This document shows positions 1-12,179 of a stretch of 64,000 nucleotides of DNA, piece after piece. Position numbers and translations under genes: made by a program. This stretch comes from Epichloe hybrida (lineage: Eukaryota > Ascomycota > Sordariomycetes > Hypocreales > Clavicipitaceae). The DNA lies in the NCBI GenBank assembly GCA_019022495.1, contig JAFEKR010000005.1:3710530-3774529 (forward strand). The letters run 5' to 3'. Numbering within the stretch: the first letter of the stretch is position 1; every line of letters starts with the position of its first letter. The notes below the pieces were generated by a model. The model did not search any database and was not told the origin of the DNA. It worked only from the letters and a program-made list of their open reading frames with translations.

Positions 1-289
1 TATTAAAAAGTCTAGTTATTAAATTAAAATAAGTATTTTTAATTAAGATAAGTATTAAGAAACTTTTTTATAGACTTTTTACTTATTCTTTTATTTAAAA
101 AACCTATAAAGTTAAAAAAGTATATTATAAATCTAAAAAAAATTCTTTTAAACCTAGGAAAGTTTTATTTAAGATAAAATATTTTATTATATTTTTTAAA
201 AAGTTTACTTATATTAGTATATTTTTCTTTAGATTTAATATCTTATTAATTAAGAATATTAAATAATTTCTTTAGGGTAATTATTATAA
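1..289. other. AT-rich RIP-decayed sequence, no gene
   Basis: This stretch is extremely AT-rich and has stops in all frames. I see no recognisable domain. It is probably the remainder of a decayed repeat that continues beyond the left edge of the window. Confidence 0.5.
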
Positions 290-582
290 TAAAAGCTAAA
301 AAAGATATAGAAATTAGTAGTAAATTTGTAAAAAATAATAGAATAGTGAAAAGACCTTTATAATATAGAAAAAAAATTAAAGTATAAGCCTATATTCTAA
401 TATATAATATTTAGCTACCCTAAATATATAATAAGCTTACTTTACTAAATAAGCTAAAACTTTATAAAATTTTAAATAAATTTCTAAATTATTTATAAAA
501 ATAGGAATACTATATTTAAATTACCCTTAAAATCTAATATATTTAGGATATATATACTACCCTTAATATCATATAATACATT

Positions 583-628
583 ATATTGTATTGTATTATA
601 TTGTATTGTATTGTATTGTATTGTATTT
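583..628. repeat. (TGTAT)n pentamer microsatellite
   Basis: A near-perfect array of the pentamer TGTAT lies at the end of the first 350-bp tandem unit. It is one of several arrays of TGTAN pentamers in the window. Confidence 0.9.
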
Positions 629-910
629 TTTATATAATAAAATCATTAATAAATCCTATAAAAAAGATATAAAGTTAAAAAAACCTTTTAAATATAGTAA
701 ATAAATTAAGGTATAAGATAAGATAAAAATAAACCATATATAGCTACCCTATATATATAATAAGCTTACTTTACTAAATAAGCTAAAACTTTATAGAATT
801 TTAAATAAATATCTAAATTATTTAAAAAAATACAAATACTATATTTAGATTACGCTTAAAATCCAATATATTTAAGATATATATACTACCCTTAATATTA
901 TATAATACAT

Positions 911-982
911 TATATTGTATTGTATTGTATTGTATTGTATTGTATTGTATTGTATTGTATTGTATTGTATTATATTGTATTT
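911..982. repeat. (TGTAT)n pentamer microsatellite
   Basis: About 14 copies of TGTAT lie at the end of the second 350-bp unit. It is longer than the 583-628 array but uses the same pentamer and orientation. Confidence 0.9.
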
Positions 983-1267
983 CTTTATATAATAAAAATA
1001 ATAGTAAATCCAAGAAAAAAGATATTAAGATAAAAGAACTTTTAAAAAGTATAAAAAAAATCATTCTATAAACTAAACTAAGAATTACTTTATTAAGGTA
1101 TATAATATCTATAATAAGCTTACTTTTATAAATAAGCTAAAACTTTATAGATTTTTAAATAAATAACTAAATTATACATAAGAATAAGAATACTATAATT
1201 AAATTACTTAAAAAATCTACTATATAATGAATTTATATAATACTCCACTTCTTTTTTTCCCTAACAA

Positions 1268-1411
1268 TACATTGTATTGTATGTATTGTATTGTATTGTA
1301 TTGTATTTTTAATACAATACAATACACAATACAATACATAGGGCAATACAATACAATACAATACATCGAAGGGCCAAAAAATACAATACAATACAATACA
1401 ACAATGCTCTG
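1268..1411. mobile_element. hAT-like element end with inverted TGTAT/ATACA arrays
   Basis: TGTAT pentamers in one orientation are followed by ATACA pentamers in the other, making a large interrupted palindrome. The palindrome ends in CAATGCTCTG (1402-1411), the reverse complement of CAGAGCATTG. hAT transposon ends usually begin CAGNG or TAGNG, so I read this as the right end of a non-autonomous hAT-like element that extends leftwards. The same end, with different pentamers, occurs at 6644-6653, 60961-60970 and 61485-61494. No transposase is seen here and the left terminus is not identified. Confidence 0.5.
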
Positions 1412-1429
1412 ACTGTAGCTATATAGGGG

Positions 1430-4400
1430 CGAAGCCACCCTAGGAACGCGCCTTTAGAAGAGGAACTTATTAAGGCTAATCTTTCCTATATGTAATTATA
1501 CTATTATAAAGGAGATATGCTTATTAAGCCTAGTGTGGAATTTCTAGATTTCCTTTAGGTTATAGGTAGGCGGGCGGTCCTCTATTAGCTCTCTCCTATG
1601 CCTATGTTATCTCTGTTACCTATTGGAATGCTAGTCTTCCTATCTCTTCTTCTACTCCTTATATAGTTATGTGTCTAGTTTGTTATTAGTAAGTAAGGGT
1701 CTTCTTCTGCGTTGTAATACTATCTATACTAAGTTAGCTACGGCCTATATCTTATTTGTTATTTTGCTAAGTATAATCCTTTCCTTAAACTTCCGCTTTA
1801 TCTTATTTAGGTAGAGATCTAGGGGGGGATATAGGTTTTAACTTCTAGCTAAGCAATTAGTATAGCCTTAAACGCTCTAGCTATAGTCTAGAGGTAAGTT
1901 AATTAGTCTGCTATAAAACTTCTAACTATTCCTTATGGTTTTCCTCCCTTCTTAGTTAGGGTATAGTAAGCGCTTGCCCTATAGGCAAGAATAGGCTAGA
2001 CTACCTATGTGTATATAAGCTAGGTGTCTCTAAAGCTAATGCCCTATGCTAATGCCGCTAATATAGAGAGTGTAAGCCACTACTAGGCTAGTTTTCCCTT
2101 AAGGATATTCTTATAAGTGCTTTAGTTAAGTTTCCTATTTACCTATACCCTAAGGAATTAGCATACCTCTATTAGCGCTATCTCCTCTATACTAAGCTAG
2201 ACCCTAGCCTATAAGGGCCTATAGGCCTTACTAAAGTATATAAGTTTAGTTTTTACTAGGTTAAACTTTACTCCTACTTCCTTTGCCTATTCCTTATAGA
2301 TTTTCTAAGTAGCCTTAAGTCTTCTCTAGGTTTACGCTATGTTTTTACTAAATACTATAATATTTATATTATTAGCAAATCTAATTACCACTATGCCTAG
2401 GATAGCCTAGAGGCATATGTAAAGTTTTATAGAGTAAAGGAGGAAGAGAATTAGTAAAAAGGGAGATCCTTATAGAGTGCTAGCCTTAATCTTAAAGGGT
2501 CTAGAGAGTTCTCTATTAAAGCTAAGCTAGCTTATTCTATTTACTAGGAAGCTTTATATTATAGCTATTAGCTAGTGGGGGATTCCTATTAGGATTAGTA
2601 AGTAGATTAGGTATAGGTAGCTAACTCTATTAAAAGTAAATAAGATATTTATCTAGGTAAGTAAGGTAATTCCACCCCTACCCTAGGCCTCTCTTACGCA
2701 CTTCACTAAGACCTTAATTGCAGTCTTTATTAACCTGTTTATCCTATTCCCTATCTATAGCTCTAGGAGAAGTCCTTTTGCCTTAGTAAAGGCTATAAGT
2801 TACTTTATAATTACTACTTCTATGATTTTTCCTATAATATTTAGTAAGGAAATAGGCCTCTAAGCGTTAGCTCTCCTTATCTTTTTTGTTATCTTACCTA
2901 GTTTCCTAATTACTACTACTCTAGCAGTCTAGAATTAGGCTAGGAAATACCTTACTTTAAGGATAGTGTTTAGGAGCTAGACTATAGCTTCTTTTGCTAG
3001 CTTATTATAGGCCTTAATAAGGCCCGCTAGGAGCTTATTATTACCTAGTGCTTTCTAGCTAGCTATATCTAATATAATATCTAATATCTCTTTTAGTCTA
3101 AACTAGTTATTATCTAGGAATAGTATATTATCTAGCTCTAGGAAAGTAAGGTCTAGGATTTAGGAGAGGTTTACTATAGGCTTAGGGAAGAACCTTAGTG
3201 CTAGCATACTTGCCTTATCCTTGTGTGTGGTAGCTAGGTTTAGGTTGTTTTTAGTCCTTTCTAGCTCTAGTAGCCTAGGTAGTTCTAGGGGGGCCTAGCT
3301 TTAGAGCTAGGCTTATCTCTTTAGTCTTTACACTCCCCTATCCTTTCTCTATATATTAGCCTTTTATAAGGTGTCTCTTTACGCGTTTTTTCTCTTAGTT
3401 TTAATAACTTATTCTTAGTCCTTATCTACCTTAGTATAGGCTTACTAGTTTACTTCTGTCCTCTATTATCTTTATTATCTCTTTGCCTATCTAGCTCTAG
3501 TAACTACCTCTTTAGCTATCCTTAACTACTATACCTCTAGGCTAGGGAGCCCCTAGGGCTTCCGCGGGGCTACCTTGTCTGCTATTTATTAAAGGTTTGT
3601 AATAAGCTAGGTGGCGTACGTGTCTATCCCTTCTTTATCTTATGGATCTAGGGCGTTTTTAGGTTAAAAGTGTACTACTGCCTCCGCCTTTATGTACGGT
3701 TTGTCTATTATATTCCACGTGTGTCTAAGGGCCCGCGGGATATTATCTTGTGGGCTAGTGAAGATGCTAATTAGCTATAGGATATAGTTAGATCTAGTGA
3801 GGTCTTCTGCTCCTTTATAGTAGACTTAGATATCTAGGGTTACTTACGCTAGGTTTATAGTACTATCCCTGTTATCCTTATGTTATCTAGTTAGTTCCCC
3901 TTAGGGTATTACTAGTCTAAGCCTTTACTAGCTTATAAGTTCTAGTAGCTTATTTGCTCTATTAGTGGTTTTGTCTAGCCTATCCTAGAGGGGATGCTTT
4001 TAGTTAAAATCTCCTATAAATACGCTCTAGTTATGTGGTGTCTTTGTGTTAATGTCTTATATAGGGGTATTCTAGTTATTACTATAACCTTCTAAATAAA
4101 GGGAATAGATGTTAATCCTATGAATTTCTACTAGTAACTAGTTAGGCCCTCCCTAGGCTAACTATAACCCTATATTGTGTTTCTTATTAATATATATGGC
4201 ATTATGCCTATTATAGTGTGTGAGTTAGAACTAGGCAAGGCTTAGTGTAAGGGGCTATAGATGTTTTATATGTTCTTACTCTTAGATTACTATTATATCT
4301 ATATTAGTTTAGTAATAGAGCGTAATGTGTATTAGGTTATCTTTCTTATTTATATTTTAGAAGAGAACTTATAATATTACTATATTAATTAGGGGGGTGG

Positions 4401-5850
4401 TGGCGGGTCTTGGCTATTCTATACTAGTTTTATTCTAGCCCTAAGTTATTTCGCGTAGCGCCTAATGCTCCTAGCTCTTAGCTATTTAGCGCTTTACTCT
4501 ATGTTTATAGGTTAACCTCTCTTTCTCCCTATTATTACTATAGGTTCTATAGCTATGCTAGCTCTCTCTTAGGCTAGAGCTAGGTTCCTACTAGGGGAGC
4601 TAGAGGTAAAGCGGGATAGTTATTCTAGGTAACTAGCCTTTGCTATGTTTTACTTCTCTCTTAGTACTAGGTAATCTTTAGACTAGGCTAGGTGTAGTCT
4701 AGAGTATAGGATATAATTTTCCTTAAGTTATCTATTTATTATTAGGTATAATGCCTTACTATCTTTATGCTAGCTAGCTTTATACTTACTACACCTTAGT
4801 GCTACCTTATAAAACTTAGTAATATATCCTATTTAGAAGTAGTTATAGCACTATCTAGGTTATAAGGTCTTATTATATAGTTTAGTTTAGAATAGCTTTG
4901 CTTTAAAGACTATTTTATCTTAGTATATCTTATTAGTATCTTTAACTTTAGCTAGTTTAAGAATAAGGGTGGTTTACTAGGTGTTCTCGCCCTAGGGGCG
5001 TCTTATAGTTACCTTAATTATGTTTACTTTGTTTGCTTTTCTAATTTCTATTGCTAGGTTCTTAATAGATATGTACTTTGTTAGGAAACCCTTAATAATA
5101 ACGCTAAGTATATAGCGGTAAATAGCTGCCTCTAGGCTAAATACTTTAGTGATTTATTTTTAGTTTTCTTTATACTACACTATGTTTCCTTTAAAGGTAA
5201 TAATTATATCCTTACTAGGGAGTCTTTTAGCTACTACTACTAAGGCTTACCTAATAGCTCTATTTATAGCTATAACTATGTCTTTCGCGCCTCTAGACTA
5301 GAGTAATTCTTATATAGTGTTTCCTTTTATAAGTACTTCTCTATATTATTTTCTAGGGACCTAGAGAGAGAGGGGGTTAGTATTTAGTTATTTTAGGGCA
5401 GGCCTAGCTACAATGCTAGCCTAGGTTAGGGAGTTATTATCTTTAGCTTCCTCCCTAATAGCCTCCTTAAGGGCTGTTTTTAATGCTTCTTTAGTAATAT
5501 AGATATTACTATTATTAGTGTTTGTGGTTCTTGTTTTAGCTTAGGCGTGGTTTACTACCTAGTTAGCTATAGTAAGTGTAATACGCTACACTTAGGTAAC
5601 TTTATTGCTTAAGATAAGGCTAGTAATCTTATTATAATATTTTATGTCTTTAGGGTGTGCAAATTAGTTCTAGTCTGCTATTAGGTTATCTTCGCTTCTT
5701 TAGACATTAAACTATCCTATTCCTACGTTTAGGTGGTAGCTACTCTAAGCTAGCCCCCCTAAGCCTATGTTAATTACTATTAGCATCTTGTTTACACTCC
5801 TACCACTAGCTCTGTTACAGTGCGATATTATAGGGGGGGAGAAATAAAGG
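1430..5850 (-). mobile_element. RIP-decayed LINE (Tad1/CgT1-type non-LTR retrotransposon)
   Basis: Read on the minus strand with RIP stops ignored, this region gives an apurinic endonuclease-like domain (about 4,450-3,900, ending with a GDFN-type motif) and then a reverse transcriptase. The RT core GFADDI is recognisable at 2368-2376, where it now reads A-N-N. Both Asp codons changed GAT->AAT through TpG->TpA, the exact RIP signature. Further minus-strand sequence down to about 1.43 kb would be the RT thumb and RNase H part. The 5' end is near 5.85 kb. Domain order and the fungal GFADDI motif point to the Tad1 clade. The clade assignment is from memory of the family. The element is inactive. 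Confidence 0.65.
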
Positions 5851-5889
5851 CAAGGATTTTGAATATTAATGTGATTTGTATTTTAGAGG

Positions 5890-6275
5890 CGATAATTACA
5901 CCTGAAATGTAATTATAGTTTCTTCACTTTCTATATAATCTAATCCTAGAAAAGACATATTATAAAAGTGGGTCTTATTAATTACACCTTATATGTAATT
6001 ATAGTTTCTTTACTTTGCTATATAATCTAATCCTAGAAAAGAAATATTATAAAAGTAAGTCTAAAAGTGAGTCTTATTAATTACCTCTTATATGTAATTG
6101 TAGTTTCTTCACTTTGCTATATAATCTAATCCTAGAAAAGAGACATTATAAAAGTGGGTCCAAAAGTGAGTCCTATTAATCTTCCCTTATATGTAATTAT
6201 AGTTTGTTTACTTTACTATATAATCTAATCCTAGAAAAGGGATATTTTAAAAGTAAGTCTAAAAGTAATTATATT
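5890..6275. repeat. Four tandem monomers of about 89-99 bp
   Basis: Four head-to-tail units run 5890-5979, 5980-6078, 6079-6177 and 6178-6275. Each contains ATATGTAATTATAGTTT, then CTATATAATCTAATCCTAG, then an AAAAGTNNGTC tail. They lie just upstream of the 5' end of the minus-strand LINE, so they could be its 5'-UTR monomers. Alternatively they belong with the TGTAA pentamer element that follows, because each monomer contains ATGTAAT. Confidence 0.85.
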
Positions 6276-6514
6276 AATTATATTATAGCTAATACACTTA
6301 GTTATAGGGTTTTTTTCTTTAAAATAAACCTAAGAGATAAGTTTTATTAGTTTTATTAATTATAATTTAGGTAAGGATAGTAATAAGACCTTAGTTTATA
6401 TTTTTATAAACTCAATATAAACTTTTTAATAGTTAAATTATATTTTTTACTATCTATATCTAATTATATAACCTTAATATTAAAAAATTAAAAATAATTA
6501 CAAATAATTACAAA

Positions 6515-6653
6515 TAATTACATGTAATGTAATGTAATTATTAAGGGTAAGGTGTAATGTAATGTAATGTGTAATGTAATGTAATGTAATGTGTATTAAA
6601 TACATTACATTACAAACATTACACAATGTAATGTAATGTAATGCAATGCTCTG
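6515..6653. mobile_element. hAT-like end with inverted TGTAA/TTACA arrays
   Basis: Arrays of TGTAA (6522-6596 and 6626-6642) enclose inverted TTACA copies (6600-6625). The block ends in CAATGCTCTG (6644-6653), the same terminal 10-mer as at 1402-1411. Copia-derived sequence begins directly after it, so this is a clean element boundary. An 8-bp duplication expected for hAT could start with GTTATATA at 6654, but the partner terminus is not found. Confidence 0.5.
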
Positions 6654-7112
6654 GTTATATAGGCTCTATAGGGTGTTTTTCTTAGCCTATAGAAGGACCT
6701 CCTATATTATCTATAGGGTAATCCTTTAAACCTTAATTTAGATCTTGATTTTCTAAATTATTTTCCCCCTCTAAAGAGTTATTCCCTATAGAAAGCCTAG
6801 GTAATCCTTTAGAGATAGGACCTATAGGTTCTATAATCTTAATAAAGCTAGTCTTTATAACTAGCCTTTTAGAGGGGATATACACTAGATAGGTATTAGA
6901 ACCTAGTGTAGCTAATAACCTTTTAGGGATAGTCCTAGCTACTAACTTCTAGGCTTTAGGTCGTTTTTCTAGGGGGATTAGAATCTTACAGTAAGATCCT
7001 ATAGCTCTAATACTACTAATATCAGTTATATAGGGCTAATTTAGCTCCCTAGCTAGTAGTTATTTAGGGCTTTTATCCTTTGTGGTATAGCAGTTATATT
7101 AACTAGGTTAAT
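6654..7112 (-). mobile_element. Copia internal fragment (inverted copy of 14.83-15.29 kb)
   Basis: This is the reverse complement, with RIP differences, of about 14,830-15,290 inside the large Copia element. Shared landmarks include TAGGGTGTTTTTCTTA at the left and the TTTATCCTTTGTGG region near 7,080 at the right. It covers the linker between integrase and reverse transcriptase. The fragment is bounded by the hAT-like end on the left and the putative LTR at 7113 on the right. It shows that at least two copies of this Copia family were present for RIP to act on. Confidence 0.8.
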
Positions 7113-7438
7113 TGTTAGTTACACCAAGGAACGTTGCACTAGTGCGAAGAGGTTGAATTCAATGAAGTTGATGATAGCTAATAAGAGACGAAAAGGGGGA
7201 AAAGTAGGGCGGCAGTGCGGAGCCACTGCTGTTGTTCGCTAGGCACGTGACTTGAAAGATATCCCCTAGCAGGATAAAGAAGGTCAGAAAAGGATTAGAT
7301 TGATTAAAGCTATCTCTATTATACAAATGGAAGGATAAAAGCTTCTCTTTTATAGAGAAAGCTATTATATTATAGATTATATGCTTTTGTTATGAATTAT
7401 CGCGTTTAGTAACGTATATCTTTAGCTCCCCTAATACA
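7113..7438 (-). repeat. Putative 3' LTR of the minus-strand Copia
   Basis: The segment begins TGTTAGTTACACC and ends CCCTAATACA on the plus strand, so it has TG...CA-type termini. It lies exactly between the Copia fragment and the minus-strand pol remnant. It is less AT-rich than its surroundings between 7,120 and 7,250. No second copy is visible, because the other end of this element is truncated. The call rests on position and termini only. Confidence 0.45.
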
Positions 7439-10400
7439 GTTATAGGTGTAGATTTATTTATTATAGACACTGTATTCGCTATTAGGCAATATACCCCCTA
7501 GTTAGTGTTAAGGTTATTATAATTACTAACTAATATCTTAACTAGCGGATATATAGTGTTTTAGTAGTGCTTAAATTTAAAATAAATTTAAAGTAAGCTC
7601 TCTTACTTTTATGCCCACACTCCCCTCCTATAAAGGATCTCTTAATATAATAGTTATAGGCTTTCTTTCTTCTCTTTACAATGCACTTTTTATTAACTAG
7701 CTTATATTTTAATTAATATAAATTCTAATACACACGCTTAAGTTAAAGAGAATCTTCGCTCCTAGGAGGGCTTAACCACTCTCTAGCAAATTACTTATAT
7801 TATAGCTAATTTAGCTATATATTCTTATCTAAGCCCTAGTGTAGCTTATAATAATTCTTTACCTCCCCTAGCTAGGTCTAAGCTACTTACTAGTAATTCT
7901 TTACTAATTAGTGCTAAGTTACTTACTAGTAAGTTATTATCTCCTAAGGAGAAGTAAGGAGAATATCCTAAGCGCACTTCTTTATAAACCTTATATTCTA
8001 TAAGGGCCTAGGTAAGGGGAGGATACTTAAGGCATAATCCTCTGTAAGTCTTATAGAAATAACTTATTAGTACTATACTTTCCTTTTTTCTTTAGTATAT
8101 ACTAATAATTATAGCCTAAATTACTTACTTCTTAAGGTCCTAAGCATAATATTCCCTATAATAAGTGTGTTTAAGTAAGCCTTATAAGTAAGGGTAACTT
8201 AGGTTATTACTTTAAGGTTAAGTCTAGATAATCTTAGAGATATTACTTATATAAGGTTAGTAATTACTATTACCTGCCTTTATATAATACTTATATTCCC
8301 CTTACTAAGCAAATATTATTAGCTCTAGATAAAGACACTAAGGTAAGGCGCTTCTAATTGCAATTTCCTCTAATCCTTTGCTTATATACATATAAATAGT
8401 GAAGTAATGCTATAAGGCACTATAACTCTAATTAGAACTTATTATAAAGCTAGATTCTATATATAGTAAGGTTATTAATCTAAGTATTAGGGCTAAGGAT
8501 ACTACTAAGGGCTCTTCAGTCATGCGTAAGGAGAAGGTAACTATAGTAATAGCCTAACTTAAGGAGGTTATTTGCCTCCTTATATAAGTTTATTCCCTTT
8601 ATTTAGAATAGCGTTTATACATGTGCTTTTACATAATAGTGTTTTAGAGTCTTTATTTTATTAATCCTATTTACCTTAGTAGCGCTTTGCTTACTAAGGA
8701 GAGGGCCTTTATGTATTTCTAAGGTAATTAATTTTATACCCTCTTATTAACATGCCTATAATTCCTTTATAACCTATGCGCTTTAAATGTTATGTATTAT
8801 GCGTAAATCTACAAGACTAAGCATAGATCTAAAGCGTTTAAAGTGCTAATAATTTAACGCCTTTATAAATCCATTAGTAAGCATCTCTTCTGTTAGTAAA
8901 TACGTAATTTTAAAGCTTCCTTTCTTAAATTCTTACTTTAACTATATATTATAAATATTAACATAATATAGTTAAGTATTTAATTATTTACTCTTGTTAA
9001 GTATAAGCTAAATTATTTGTTAATTATTATAATTAATAACCTAGTCTTTATAGGTATTAAATTTAATGTCTCTAAATAAGCGCTATAGACTTATAGTCTC
9101 CTTTATTACCTATTATAAAGTAAGTAATTTAGCCTCTATTATAGATATAGTTACTATTATTTAGTGTGTAGCTTTCTAGATAATTAGTTTACTAAAGAAA
9201 GTAATTAAGTATCCTTATAATAATTTATAAGTCTTAAGATTATTTATAAAGGAGGCATTACTTAAGATTTAAAGAGCTTAAAGTTTAGTAGTTATACTAT
9301 AGCTTAGCGTGAGTTTGCTTATAATAAGCAAGTAGTGGATAGCTTAGTCTGCTGCCTTTATATGCTCTAGTCCTAGATTTATAAGGTATTATAATAACTT
9401 CGCCACTGTAAAAGTAATATTAGGCCTAATTATAATTGCTATATATAGGATTAATCTAATCTTTTCCTAGTAAACCTTTATTACTTACTTCTTAGCTTTA
9501 CTCTTAAACTTATAATACTTTACTACTAAGATTAGTATAGTAAGGAAAGTGCCTTTTTTTACTTACCTAAATTTTTCCCTAATCTTATTAATATATGCCT
9601 TATAACTAAGATACACCCTTCGTTATTCTTAGTCTCTAATAATCTAGATCCCTAGGAAAAATCCTGCTTTACCTTTCTTATCTAATTTATATGCCTCCTT
9701 TAGGCCCTTAGAAATGCGGTTAGCAATGCCTTTATTATTCTTATGAAACGCTATAAGAATATTATCTACAAAGAATATAAGGAAAATAGTCTAATCTTTT
9801 ATATAGAATAAGCAGGGCTTTTCTTTACTTAATTTAAGCCTAAGCTTTATAAGAGATTTACTTAATTTCTTAAACCATAGTTATAGAGAGTCCCTTAATC
9901 TATAAAGGGCCTTAAGTAATTCCATATATTCTCTAAGGATTATAAAACCTTTAGGAAGTTTATAAGTTATAGGTATTTTATCCTTTTCGCGTTCTGCGTA
10001 AAGGAAGGCATTCTTTATATTATATTACCTAGTCTCTAGATTAAACCTAGTAACTAGAGCTATAAATACATAGAATACGTGAGTAGTAAGCGTTATAGCA
10101 TAGGTTCATTTAATCATAGAGATATCTTAGAGGTCTTTGCGCATGTATAATCACGCTTTGCAATAGATTAACATCCCCTTCTTATTAAACTTATAAGAAA
10201 ACACCTATTTTAATGGCAATAGCTTTGATTGTGCTATAGAACGCTTTATCTGCCGCTATATTCCTTATTCCTTTAGCTTATTAATCTCTTTATTTATTGC
10301 TTTTAACTATTCCTCTCTAAATAGATAATCCTTTGCCTTTTTTTATGACTTTAGAGGTTTAGTGAGATTAGATTAATAAACAGTCCTTACCTTTCTCTTT

Positions 10401-10937
10401 AGGTTAAGGTGTAATCTATTTTCTTTGTTATAATGCGCGTTAATTACTAAAAAAACCGTTTTATAGCTCTTAAAATCCTAATCTCCTAGAAAGAGCTTAT
10501 AAGGATCTCCTTCCTTAGTCTTCCTAAATTTAGTGTAAAGATCCTTTAAGTCCTAGAGGCTATTAATAAGAGCTTTATTAGGTCCTTTCTTCTTTCTCTA
10601 TATTAGTTAAGCATAAGAAAGAACATTACCTTAAGCTCTCTTTATTTGTAACCTTAAGCTTATTAGCACACTTTCTTATGTTATTATTCTAAGACTCTCT
10701 GCGATTTCTAACTATATAGCTAGTAATCCCCTTAAGCCTTTCGCATAGGTAGCTAGTCTAGTATTTGCTTCTATAGGTTTATCTTATTACTAGTTTTTCT
10801 TTACTTCTTTTTCTAGCTTAGGTAGTTTATTGCCTATTAAGTTATTAATAACTTAGTCCTTAGTATTATATACTTAGTGTTCTAGAACCTTATAAGGACA
10901 TTAGCTCTCCTAAGCCCTTATAGCGGTATCCTGCTTA
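7439..10937 (-). mobile_element. RIP-decayed Copia pol remnant (host of the nested insertion)
   Basis: Minus-strand translation with stops ignored gives Copia reverse transcriptase. The catalytic motif FVDD reads FVDN at 9772-9761, preceded by a PCLFYIKD stretch and followed by FLGI and a SYKAYINKI-like segment. RNase H-like sequence follows towards 8.4 kb and integrase-like sequence lies towards 10.9 kb. The element stops at 10,937, where another Copia element is inserted. It resumes at 29,402 after the CTACT duplication. Many TAA/TAG codons stand at former Gln and Trp positions. It is inactive. Confidence 0.75.
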
Positions 10938-10942
10938 CTACT
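10938..10942. repeat. Left target-site duplication CTACT
   Basis: CTACT immediately precedes the 5' LTR at 10943. It matches CTACT at 29397-29401 directly after the 3' LTR. The five-base length is standard for LTR retrotransposon integration. Confidence 0.9.
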
Positions 10943-11758
10943 TGTTAAAAATAAGACCTATTTTTAGCCCTTTCTAGTTAAAGGACCTTTCTATTACTAG
11001 CTTGCATTGCAAGCCTAACAGCTGCACTGCAGCTGTTAATAGTCACGAAGGTGGCTATTAATGGCTACGTCATAGCTATTAATAGCTGCGACTAACTATA
11101 TAAATAACTAATCTAAATCAATTATTAATTATAGATTATTCAATTGCGTTATAGCTACAAGCGTAGCTATAACCATAGCGCTACTAGTAATTAGGTAAGC
11201 TAGGGTGACGTAAGTAGGTTACCCTATAGCTATCTTTAATAGCGATTTTCTCCTTAACTAGAGGTTATATAAAAGTCTTATATATAGTAAATTAAAGCTA
11301 GAAGATAAGGCTTTTATTTTATATAGGAATATTTTTAGACTAAAATTTAGTGCATATAGGTTACTAGTTTGTATGGTGGTAAGTTGATTTTTTGGATTTT
11401 ACATATAAATAAATTTTGCGGAAAATAAAAAGTAACCCATAAGACCTCTTTAGCGGTCTAAATTCACTAATATAGTTAGTAAGTATATAAGAGAAAGAAA
11501 ATCTTTTTAACCTAGCTAGATAGCTAGACCTCTTAATCTAATAGCTACATTGCCTATATAACATCACTAAAATCAATTCTATTGGTATATAAGATATTAT
11601 AAAAGTTATCTAGATTAAATTCAATTATTTAATAACTACTAAAACCTTCCGTTACGTTACGTTAAATATTTAACGTAGTGGCTCTATTAGTCCCTAACTG
11701 TAAAAGCTACACTTATATAGCTATTGCTAGCTAGTAACTAGCTCCTTATATTTTAATA
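10943..11758 (+). repeat. 5' LTR of the outer Copia
   Basis: It begins TGTTAAAAATAAG and ends near TTTTAATA, corresponding to CATTTCAATA in the less mutated copy. It matches 28580-29396 and the reverse complement of 25229-26045 along its full length. Relative to the 25.2-26.0 kb copy, nearly all differences are C->T or G->A. GGTTATAAGCC directly after the LTR is the candidate primer-binding site. Confidence 0.9.
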
Positions 11759-11804
11759 GGTTATAAGCCTAGCCTATTACTATAAAATTCTTTCTAGTGC
11801 ACTT

Positions 11805-12130
11805 TACATATAGTTATAGAAGACTTCCCTTCTATAAAACAGGAAGGACCTATGAGATAGAAGCTATTCCCTTCTATAAAAAAGGAATTATTATAGTTAT
11901 AGAAGACTTCCCTTCTATAAAATAGGAAGCGCATAAGTAATATAGAAGCTTTCCCTTCTATAAAAAGGAAGTTTAGTAAGAATAAAAGCTTTTCCCTTCT
12001 ATAAAAAAGGAAATTCAGCAAGAATAGAAGCTTTTCCTTTCTATAAAAAGGAAATTCAGCGCGGATAGAAGCTTTTCCCTTCTATAAAAAGGAATTTCAG
12101 TACAAATAGAAGACTTCCCTTCTATAAAAT
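11805..12130. repeat. Leader tandem repeats, about eight units of 35-45 bp
   Basis: Each unit contains TAGAAGNTTTTCCCTTCTATAA followed by AAAGGAA, so it is partly self-complementary (TTCC/GGAA). The array lies between the 5' LTR and gag of the outer Copia. An open frame across it on the minus strand is only a by-product of the repeat. A role in RNA packaging or transcription is possible but not shown. Confidence 0.85.
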
Positions 12131-12179
12131 TAGAAGATAGATACTAATTAACAAGATTAGGGGTCTTCTACCCCTAATC

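Larger units (their letters stand above)
290..1260. repeat. Three tandem units of about 350 bp
   Basis: Three consecutive diverged copies share the same block order: an AAAAAGATAT block, then a TAATAAGCTTACTT block followed by AAATAAGCTAAAAC, then a (TGTAT)n microsatellite. The AAGCTTAC block occurs near 430, 760 and 1,115. The units run roughly 290-628, 629-982 and 983-1,260. The differences between copies are mostly C/T and G/A, as expected after RIP. I recognise no coding content. Confidence 0.7.

Noticed and set aside
822..1438. Open frames of 60-80 codons on both strands across the pentamer arrays
   Set aside because: They consist of pentamer-coded QYNTI or YCIVL repeats and exist only because the 5-bp unit lacks stops.
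11794..12021. 75-codon minus-strand frame
   Set aside because: It is a by-product of the Copia leader tandem repeats and encodes only the repeated unit.
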